Positions 1 to 5,301 of a stretch of DNA of 6,338 nucleotides are shown here, one piece after another. The stretch is from JACQNR01 sp049515175 (GTDB lineage: Bacteria; Acidobacteriota; Terriglobia; UBA7540). Below the pieces are notes generated by a model. It had not been told where the DNA came from. It made no database searches and saw only the letters and a list, made by a program, of their open reading frames with translations. The stretch spans positions 1 through 6,338 of the forward strand of contig JBEKUI010000260.1 of the NCBI GenBank assembly GCA_049515175.1. Direction: 5' to 3'. The translations under genes were made by a program, and so were the position numbers. The first letter of the stretch is position 1; each line of letters begins with the position of its first letter.

Positions 1-227
1 GCCCGACGCTGCTGGGATTTCCCTTTGGGCTGAGTCAGCCCCAGGCGGTTCCCAAGCCTGTGGCGGCCAAGGCATCAACCCAGAACGGTCTGATTCATTT
101 AAACCACGGGCTCAACCCCGGCCAGGCCGGCGCGCCACTCCTTTCCGAGCAAGGCAAAGTGCTGGGCCTCTGCACCGAACCTGACCAGTGTGTCCCCGTG
201 GAATCTCTTCGCAAGCTGATTCCGTGA
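1..227 (+). CDS. C-terminal end of a trypsin/HtrA-like (pseudo)protease, 5' truncated by window
   Basis: The reading frame starts at base 3 and gives the last 74 residues of a protein that begins outside the window; the stop is TGA at 225-227. The order of elements fits the end of a trypsin-like (HtrA/DegP type) serine protease domain: a strand (GLIHLNHGLN), the catalytic-serine loop (NPGQAGAPLLSEQGKVLGL), then a closing PVESLRKLIP segment like the 'P-x-E-x-L-R-x-L' end of HtrA protease domains. The family loop normally reads GNSGGP; here it reads GQAGAP, so the nucleophilic Ser is Ala (codon 126-128). If the assignment holds, the domain cannot do normal serine catalysis and may bind ligands or peptides instead. 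There is no PDZ domain after it, since the protein ends about 29 residues past the loop. Its stop overlaps the next gene's start, so the two are probably translationally coupled. The His and Asp of the triad lie outside the window and cannot be checked. Confidence 0.72.
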   Translation, partial: PTLLGFPFGLSQPQAVPKPVAAKASTQNGLIHLNHGLNPGQAGAPLLSEQGKVLGLCTEPDQCVPVESLRKLIP

Positions 228-229
228 TG
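225..229 (+). promoter_or_regulatory. TGATG stop/start overlap (translational coupling)
   Basis: The TGA stop of the protease-like gene (225-227) shares its final A with the ATG of the PHP hydrolase gene (227-229). No clear Shine-Dalgarno precedes this ATG, so ribosomes ending on the first gene probably reinitiate on the second. This supports the start choice and co-transcription of the two genes. Confidence 0.7.
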
Positions 230-2191
230 CACACCAACCGTTGTTTCTCCAGCCCTACCTGGATTACCGTAGCAGGCACATTGTTGCTGGGTTGCGTGAC
301 CGCAACAGCGGAGCCGCCACAGGAAATCGAAGGGCTGAAGCAAACCCTGGAGCGGACGGGCGTCTTCTTTCGCGCCGACGCTCCCTATGTCCTGCGCAAT
401 CCCGCAGACCCTTTCCTGCCCATCTGCGTCGAGATCATCAATGGTGTGGAGAAGACGGGGCACAGCGCCATCTCCAAGATCGCTCCCTACATCACGCGCG
501 AGCCGCTGAAACTCGAAGGTGTCAACGTATTCGCCAAACCTCCGGGCGCGCGAAGGCAGTTCGCCGGCCAGCCCCTGCTTCTTGCCGGGGGCGGTGAGTT
601 CACCTTCGATGCCCGAGCCGACGGACAGCCACTTTCGATCGACATCCGCTGGGGGAAGACCCTGCAGATTCCGCGTGCGCTGTTGGCGGATTACCTTCGC
701 CAGCACTTTCTGGGCGGACCCTTCGACGTCGTCGATTTGATGGTTTCCATTCGAGTGGCCGGCTGGCCCGCTCAGAACACTTTCCTGCGCGTTCGTGCCA
801 ACGCGCCGCCGCTGCCCGAACTGCCCGGCTGGTATCGCGGGGACATGCATTATCACTCGGCTTACACCGACAATCCCGCCGAGCATGGCCACCCACTCGA
901 TGTCACCAAGCAAGCGGCGCTCGAGACCGGCCTGCGTTGGGTTGTCCTTGCGGACCATTCCACGGAGTTAAATCCCACGAGCTATGCGCAAGAGTTGAAT
1001 GAAGTGCGGCAGCTGAATGATGGCGGGTTGGTGTTCATCCGCGGCGAGGAGATCACCGCGGTGTCCGGCAAGGAAGGCATGCTGACCACGGTCCACCTCG
1101 TGGCCCTACCCTCCCCTGACGATCCCGATCGAGGGTTCCCCGCCGCCGCCGGAAGCGCGGAGACCGTCATCATGGGCGGTGACGGTTCGGTGGCCAACCC
1201 CGCCGTTCCGCTCCAAGCGGCCCTGAGCAGGATCGCCGCGGCCGGTGGATTCGCTTACGCAGCCCACCCCTTCGATCCCATCAGCCCGATCCTGCGCGGC
1301 GGGACCTGGGATCTTGCGGCGGATTTTCTGGCGCCGGATGGAATGGGATTTCAGCCCGGACTCGTGGGGCTGGAACCTTGGAACCGCGCCACGACGGTCA
1401 CCGCCGACAACGCCCGTGACCCCTACTGCATCCAGCACGACACCGATCCAGCGGCATGCTTTCAGCCCGATAAAGATGCAGACCACTACGCGCGGCTCGA
1501 AAGGGGGATTGAACTTGGCTGGCGGCCCCTGCTCCAGAAAGGGCTGGCCGAGAATTCTCCGTCGCCTCCTTTCAGGGTACTTCTCGCCGCCGGCTCCGAC
1601 GCCCACGGTGACTTCAACTACGAAGCCACGATGGACGCGGTGGACTTCCTCTCCAAGCCCTCGCGTGGGCTGTCCGGCTATGCCGAGGATAATGCTTTCG
1701 GGAAGCTGGCGACTGTGGTTTACTGTCCGCCGGGCATGGGCGTGCGGGGCGAAAACGTCCTGCGCGCCCTGCTGAATGGCCGGAGCGTTTTGAGCAACGG
1801 GCCGCTGCTCGTCGCGGGCTTCGACCTCGACAAAGATGGAAATCTGGGCAGCGAAGGCGATATCATGCCCGGTGGCCGTATGGCTTGGGATGCGGCTACC
1901 GTGCCGCCCCTGCAACTCCAGTGGGCCAGCAGCAAGGAATTTGGTCGGCTGGTTTCGATCCGCCTGATCGTGGGAAGGCGGAGTGGCGAGGCGGGTGCGC
2001 AGGAGATTCCCATCCCGGTCGGGAAGGAGATCGAGAGCCAGGGACTTGTGCCCGTCGACCTCCATGCCTATGTGGAAGCACTCACCGCAGGGTGGGGATA
2101 CATCCGGCTGGAAGCGCGCACTCGAAATGCTGCTGGAGAGGAGTTTCGCTGCTATACTAACCCCGTTTGGGTCCGGGTCACCGTGCCGTAG
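227..2191 (+). CDS. Exported CehA/McbA-family PHP-domain metallohydrolase
   Basis: This 654-residue protein is predicted to be a metal-dependent hydrolase of the PHP superfamily, close to the CehA/McbA group (named for carbaryl hydrolases; most members have unknown substrates). Residues 1-28 look like a signal peptide: one Arg, a hydrophobic core ITVAGTLLLG, then ATA before Glu29. An LLGC sequence ending at Cys23 is a weak lipobox, so it could be a lipoprotein. Residues about 30-195 form an N-terminal region, probably beta-rich. The PHP domain follows with every ligand motif visible: GDMHYHS (His208, His210), ADH (Asp243, His244), GEE (Glu274/275), VHL (His290), AAHP (His347) and SDAHG (Asp458, His460). 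The C-terminal NGRSVLSNGPLL stretch, followed by a beta-rich tail, is usual in this family. Cys401 and Cys411 could form a disulfide outside the cytoplasm. ATG 227 is chosen over GTG 188 because it puts the signal peptide at the terminus and gives a TGATG overlap with the upstream stop. The native substrate cannot be read from sequence. Confidence 0.85.
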   Translation: MHTNRCFSSPTWITVAGTLLLGCVTATAEPPQEIEGLKQTLERTGVFFRADAPYVLRNPADPFLPICVEIINGVEKTGHSAISKIAPYITREPLKLEGVNVFAKPPGARRQFAGQPLLLAGGGEFTFDARADGQPLSIDIRWGKTLQIPRALLADYLRQHFLGGPFDVVDLMVSIRVAGWPAQNTFLRVRANAPPLPELPGWYRGDMHYHSAYTDNPAEHGHPLDVTKQAALETGLRWVVLADHSTELNPTSYAQELNEVRQLNDGGLVFIRGEEITAVSGKEGMLTTVHLVALPSPDDPDRGFPAAAGSAETVIMGGDGSVANPAVPLQAALSRIAAAGGFAYAAHPFDPISPILRGGTWDLAADFLAPDGMGFQPGLVGLEPWNRATTVTADNARDPYCIQHDTDPAACFQPDKDADHYARLERGIELGWRPLLQKGLAENSPSPPFRVLLAAGSDAHGDFNYEATMDAVDFLSKPSRGLSGYAEDNAFGKLATVVYCPPGMGVRGENVLRALLNGRSVLSNGPLLVAGFDLDKDGNLGSEGDIMPGGRMAWDAATVPPLQLQWASSKEFGRLVSIRLIVGRRSGEAGAQEIPIPVGKEIESQGLVPVDLHAYVEALTAGWGYIRLEARTRNAAGEEFRCYTNPVWVRVTVP

Positions 2192-2212
2192 CTGCACCAC
2201 ATCAACAAACAT

Positions 2213-2219
2213 GAGGGAG
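2213..2219 (+). promoter_or_regulatory. Probable ribosome binding site of the FHA gene
   Basis: The purine-rich GAGGGAG lies 11 nt before ATG 2231, followed by a second purine run (GAGCGAGG, 2221-2228) that is too close to the start to be ideal. The site fits the chosen start. The 39-bp gap after the PHP hydrolase gene shows no terminator hairpin, so read-through from upstream is likely. Confidence 0.5.
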
Positions 2220-2230
2220 AGAGCGAGGTT

Positions 2231-3568
2231 ATGCCTGAAGATGTGAGCGAACAAGGAACGATTCGGTACGTACGGTGTCTTGCCTGCGGGACTCCCAATC
2301 CGGCGTCCGCAACCAAGTGCTCGCGCTGCGGGAAGCCGATGCCGGTCAAGGAACCGCCCGCTGCCGCGAAGCCCCAGCCGGCACCTTCCCCCGCCATGGT
2401 CACTTGCCCGCGTTGCCGCAAGTCCCTGCCCGCAGGCAGCCGATTCTGCGGATACTGCGGAGCGGCGCTCACGGGGCCCCCGCCCGCTCCGAAGCCAGCC
2501 GAGCCGCAACTGGCACCGACGCAGCCACTCCAGGCACTCGCACAGCCCAAGGTTCCGCGACCTCCGTTGAAACCTGTGGCACCGACGCCTCCGCCGCCGC
2601 TGGTGCCGCGTCCTGCCGCGGTTCCGCCACCACCGCCGCGTCCAGTCATGCCCAGACCCGCCGCGCCAGTCGCGCCGCCGATGCCGGCTCCTGCGCCTGC
2701 ACGAGCCGTGGCACCGGCTCCCGTCACCGCGCCCGTGGCCGCACCCGCTGCGAAAGTGGCCGTCGCGCCTCCCCCACCTCCGCCGGCTCCGCCGGCTCCC
2801 GCGTCCGCACCTGTGGCCCGGGCGGCCCCGCCAGCGCCCGCCGCACCGTCTCCTGCGGTTGAAGCTCCGCCAGCCGCCGAGGGGACTCAGATCTTCACGG
2901 GATTCCATATCCCCAAGGTCGAAGCGACCTTGGTGGAACTGAAACAAGATGGCTCGGCGGGAAAAATCCTCCGCCTGACCAAGGAAACGCTCATCGGCCA
3001 GACGAGCTGTGACTTGAGCTATCCCGCCGACGTCCTGCTTTCCGAGCGCCACGCCTCCATCGCTCTCCGCGGTGAAAAGGTCATCTTGAAGGATCTCGGC
3101 AGCCGCAATGGGACCTTCATCAAGCAGCGGAAGGACATGGACCTCGCTTCCGGCGACGTCTTCCTGACCGGCCGTCAGCTCTTCCGCTTTATCACCGAGG
3201 CCCCGCCCGAAGAAGGGGGCGATATGGAAGGGACGCGCGTCATGATGGGCGTCCCGAAACTGCAGGCCGGATCTGTCGCCGCCAAGATCGAGCGCATTCA
3301 GCTGACGGGAGAAGTCGTCGAGACTTTCAAGCTGGAAAAGCCTGAGACTACTCTCGGCCGCACGCGCGGCGATTTGACGTTTAAGACCGACCCCTATATG
3401 TCCGGGGAACACGCCCGCATCAAGGCGCAGGCGGGAGGGTTCGTCCTGCAGGATTTGAAGAGCCGGAACGGCGTTTATCGCCGAATCCGCAACGAGGTGG
3501 AACTGCGCGACCGCGACGAGTTCTTCCTGGGCGAGCAGATCTTCCGCGTCGAGATCAAGGTCGCTTGA
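2231..3568 (+). CDS. Double zinc-ribbon, double FHA-domain protein
   Basis: This 445-residue protein is probably a cytoplasmic signalling adaptor; it has no signal peptide or membrane segment. Domains in order: zinc ribbon 1 (Cys16, Cys19, Cys30, Cys33); zinc ribbon 2 (Cys59, Cys62, Cys73, Cys76), both CxxC-x10-CxxC; a low-complexity Pro/Ala linker at about 81-217; FHA 1 at about 232-322; FHA 2 at about 353-443. FHA domains bind phosphothreonine peptides made by Hanks-type Ser/Thr kinases. The core motifs are visible: FHA 1 has SERHA (Ser271, His274) and SRNGT (291-295); FHA 2 has LGR (375-377), SGEHA (Ser391, His394) and SRNG (411-414). FHA 1 has Gln257 where the conserved phosphate-contacting Arg of the 'GR' motif normally sits, so it may bind weakly or differently, whereas FHA 2 looks intact. 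No kinase or phosphatase is in the window, so its partner is unknown. The link to the hydrolase upstream is positional only. Confidence 0.88.
   Translation: MPEDVSEQGTIRYVRCLACGTPNPASATKCSRCGKPMPVKEPPAAAKPQPAPSPAMVTCPRCRKSLPAGSRFCGYCGAALTGPPPAPKPAEPQLAPTQPLQALAQPKVPRPPLKPVAPTPPPPLVPRPAAVPPPPPRPVMPRPAAPVAPPMPAPAPARAVAPAPVTAPVAAPAAKVAVAPPPPPPAPPAPASAPVARAAPPAPAAPSPAVEAPPAAEGTQIFTGFHIPKVEATLVELKQDGSAGKILRLTKETLIGQTSCDLSYPADVLLSERHASIALRGEKVILKDLGSRNGTFIKQRKDMDLASGDVFLTGRQLFRFITEAPPEEGGDMEGTRVMMGVPKLQAGSVAAKIERIQLTGEVVETFKLEKPETTLGRTRGDLTFKTDPYMSGEHARIKAQAGGFVLQDLKSRNGVYRRIRNEVELRDRDEFFLGEQIFRVEIKVA
2471..2881 (+). repeat. Low-complexity Pro/Ala coding tract (interdomain linker)
   Basis: Within the FHA gene, codons 81-217 encode almost only Pro and Ala with a few Val, Arg, Thr and Ser, including runs of five to seven Pro. 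The DNA is a degenerate GC-rich mosaic of CCG, GCC, CCA and GCG codons, not an exact tandem repeat. It most likely makes an extended, flexible spacer between the zinc ribbons and the FHA domains. Such tracts change length easily by slippage and are prone to assembly error. Confidence 0.75.
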
Positions 3569-3822
3569 GGATTTGCTGAGCACGTCGGCATGGGATGTTT
3601 TGAATTATCGCCGCACTTGGGCGAACAGGTGGGGCGTCTGCTCCTCTGAAGGCGATATTCTCATCGGCTGCAGAGGTTCCCTCAGCAAACCAAACCTTCA
3701 AGCCCGCTGAATTGAACCCACCCTTTCGCCACACGATCGCCGGAGAACCGTTCGGCTTCAGCGGCAATGAGACCTCTCCGCCCTGATCATTTGTTAGGTT
3801 CCATGAAGGAGGAAACGACGCC
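3569..3822 (+). other. Intergenic region with two imperfect inverted repeats
   Basis: This 254-bp gap has no convincing gene on either strand. GAATTATCGCC (3602-3612) can pair with GGCGATATTC (3651-3660): ten base pairs with one bulged T and a 38-nt loop. CCGCTGAA and GAAC (3704-3711, 3714-3717) can pair with GTTC and TTCAGCGG (3750-3753, 3757-3764) across a small internal loop, enclosing 32 nt. Neither is followed by a T-tract, so they are not typical intrinsic terminators. They could be RNA structure upstream of the amidohydrolase gene, a dispersed repeat, or chance. A promoter for the right-hand block should lie here, but I see no clear -35/-10 pair. Confidence 0.35.
3806..3812 (+). promoter_or_regulatory. 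Strong Shine-Dalgarno for the amidohydrolase gene
   Basis: AAGGAGG, a near-complete anti-16S match, sits 10 nt before GTG 3823. It decides the start: the GTG is followed at once by a credible signal peptide, and no other in-frame start has such a site. Confidence 0.8.
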
Positions 3823-5181
3823 GTGAGGTCTGCAACTCCAAAACTCCACCCGTTCATCAAAGTTCTTGCGATCACGTGTGTCACAGCGATATTCGCATTG
3901 GGGCAGTCGCCAAAATATGACCTGCTATTGAAAGGCGGCCACGTGATCGACCCCGCCAATCAACTTGATCGCGTCATGGACGTGGCCGTCTCTGGAAAGG
4001 AGATTGTCGCAGTCGCCAGGGACATCCCGGAAGGCGAGGCTCGCAAGGTGGTGGACGTGTCGGGTCTCTACGTGACACCCGGTCTCATTGACATCCACTT
4101 CCACGTCGGTCACGGCGGCGCTCCGTTGAACTGGTTTGCCTCTGAGGCGCGCGCTCACACTGCCCCCCTGGGCGTCCCCGCCGACATTGCGGCGACGGCT
4201 GGGGTCACAACAGTCGTGGACGCCGGCACGGCGGGAGCTGAAACATTCGCGCAGGAAAAGGAGGAAGTGATCGATCACGCCAGGGTTCGGGTGTTGGCTT
4301 TCCTGAACATCGTTGCCAATGGCATGAACGGTGGGCTGGAGCAAACCGTGGATCAAATGGACCCTCAACTCTGCGCGGAAACCATCAAGAAGTTCCCCGG
4401 TGTAATCGTGGGAGTAAAGACCGCTCATTACTGGACGGAGAAGCCGTGGGACGCCGAACACACGCCCTGGGCTGCCGTGGATCGCGCCGAAGAATGCGGC
4501 CGCCTGGTCAACGTGCCGGTCATGATTGACTTTTGGCCTCGCCCGGACCGCAGCTATGCTGACCTGATTCTGAAGAAGATGCGGCCCGGTGATATCCACA
4601 CCCATGTTTTCGCTCAGCAGTTTCCCATCCTTCTTCCCGACGGCAAGCTCAATCCCATTCTGCTGGAGGCTCGCCGCCGGGGAGTGATCTTCGATGTCGG
4701 CCACGGGGCCGGAAGTTTCTGGTTCCGGAACGCCGCGCCAGCGGTCAAGCAGGGATTTGTCCCCGACTCGATCTCCACCGATCTGCATACCGGCGACTTC
4801 ACGGTCCTAAACATGACGATGGTGATGTCGAAATTACTTTCGATGGGAGTTCCGCTCCAGGACATCATTCGGCGCTCCACGGTTGCGCCGGCGGAGGAAA
4901 TTCATCGCCCGGACCTCGGAACTCTCTCGGTCGGGAAAGAAGCCGATATCGCGGTTCTGGAATTGCAGCACGGAAAGTTCGGCTATATCGATTGCGGTTT
5001 CGCCCGTATGGATGGCGACGTCAAGCTGGTTGCCCGCATGACGATTCGCGCCGGGCAGATTCTTTACGACCCATCCGGCCTGAGTATGGTGGAATGGGAG
5101 AAGGCTCGACAGCAGTATTTCAACTCGCCGGAATTCGGCAACTCCACTCCTGCCCGGGCGGATGACTACCCGCGCTGGTGA
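3823..5181 (+). CDS. Exported amidohydrolase/deacetylase-family metallohydrolase
   Basis: This 452-residue, GTG-initiated protein belongs to the amidohydrolase superfamily (dihydroorotase/N-acyl-amino-acid deacetylase-like), nearest to the EF_0837/AHA_3915 type. Such enzymes use one or two divalent metals to hydrolyse amide or cyclic amide bonds. Residues 1-27 form a likely Sec signal peptide (basic start, core VLAITCVTAIFALG, cut near ALG-Q), so it probably acts outside the cytoplasm. The N-terminal beta domain (YDLLLKGGHVIDP) leads into strand 1 with TPGLIDIHFH (His92, His94). Lys199 in VGVKTAHYW is the candidate carbamylated metal bridge, His261 in DIHTHVF a candidate ligand, and Asp320 in STDLH the catalytic Asp. 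GTLSVGKEADIAVL near the C-terminus is the usual return to the beta domain. At the strand-5 ligand position, where PVMVH is common, this protein reads PVMID (Asp236); I recall Acidobacteriota relatives sharing this. It lies 120 bp before an exported SelA-like PLP enzyme, a pairing known from other bacteria. Substrate unknown. Confidence 0.85.
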   Translation: MRSATPKLHPFIKVLAITCVTAIFALGQSPKYDLLLKGGHVIDPANQLDRVMDVAVSGKEIVAVARDIPEGEARKVVDVSGLYVTPGLIDIHFHVGHGGAPLNWFASEARAHTAPLGVPADIAATAGVTTVVDAGTAGAETFAQEKEEVIDHARVRVLAFLNIVANGMNGGLEQTVDQMDPQLCAETIKKFPGVIVGVKTAHYWTEKPWDAEHTPWAAVDRAEECGRLVNVPVMIDFWPRPDRSYADLILKKMRPGDIHTHVFAQQFPILLPDGKLNPILLEARRRGVIFDVGHGAGSFWFRNAAPAVKQGFVPDSISTDLHTGDFTVLNMTMVMSKLLSMGVPLQDIIRRSTVAPAEEIHRPDLGTLSVGKEADIAVLELQHGKFGYIDCGFARMDGDVKLVARMTIRAGQILYDPSGLSMVEWEKARQQYFNSPEFGNSTPARADDYPRW

Positions 5182-5301
5182 AGGTCGCCCTCTTGAGTCG
5201 ACTCTGGCTCACGGCAACCCACCCCAGCGCCCGGCGGCCTGGCTGCGGACGGAAGGCTGCGATGAATTCTTGGCGCTGACTCTATTCGGAGGAGGATTCC
5301 C
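5182..5301 (+). other. Short intergenic spacer between amidohydrolase and PLP-enzyme genes
   Basis: This 120-bp spacer carries a perfect 10-bp palindrome GAGTCGACTC (5194-5203) close after the upstream stop, and the Shine-Dalgarno of the next gene at its end. I see no terminator with a T-tract and no clear promoter, so co-transcription of the flanking genes is plausible. No small gene with a ribosome binding site is visible. Confidence 0.5.
5288..5295 (+). promoter_or_regulatory. Strong Shine-Dalgarno for the PLP-enzyme gene
   Basis: GGAGGAGG ends 6 nt before ATG 5302, an ideal spacing. It fixes the start directly before the twin-arginine leader and makes later in-frame starts unlikely. Confidence 0.85.

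Noticed and set aside
188..226. Upstream GTG start for the PHP hydrolase
   Set aside because: It would add 13 residues before the signal peptide and overlap the upstream gene by 40 bases; the ATG at 227 fits better.
95..958. Minus-strand open frame of 287 codons at the left end
   Set aside because: It is the antisense shadow of the protease end and the PHP hydrolase; no domain or ribosome site was recognised.
1106..3583. Minus-strand open frame of 825 codons antisense to the PHP hydrolase and FHA genes
   Set aside because: It is Arg/Gly-rich where it mirrors the Pro/Ala tract, shows no recognisable domain, and lies opposite two well-supported genes. Long antisense openness is expected in GC-rich coding DNA.
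3590..3649. Possible 19-codon small gene after the FHA gene
   Set aside because: It has no Shine-Dalgarno and no recognisable composition; it is too short to support.
3793..3799. GTTAGGT matching the integron attC core GTTRRRY
   Set aside because: No partner RYYYAAC core or properly placed attC arms were found upstream, and there is no integrase or cassette structure in the window. A 7-base match is weak.
3555..3959. Minus-strand open frame of 134 codons spanning the gap before the amidohydrolase gene
   Set aside because: It overlaps the ends of both flanking genes and no domain was recognised. A plus-strand frame of about 60 codons ending at 3786 is open too, so openness alone is not evidence. 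A search for protein homologues would settle it.
3925..4788. Minus-strand open frame of 287 codons within the amidohydrolase gene
   Set aside because: It is antisense to a gene with conserved motifs throughout and has no family signature.
5194..5203. Perfect palindrome GAGTCGACTC after the amidohydrolase stop
   Set aside because: It has no loop or T-tract, so it is not a terminator, and a 10-bp palindrome alone does not establish an operator.
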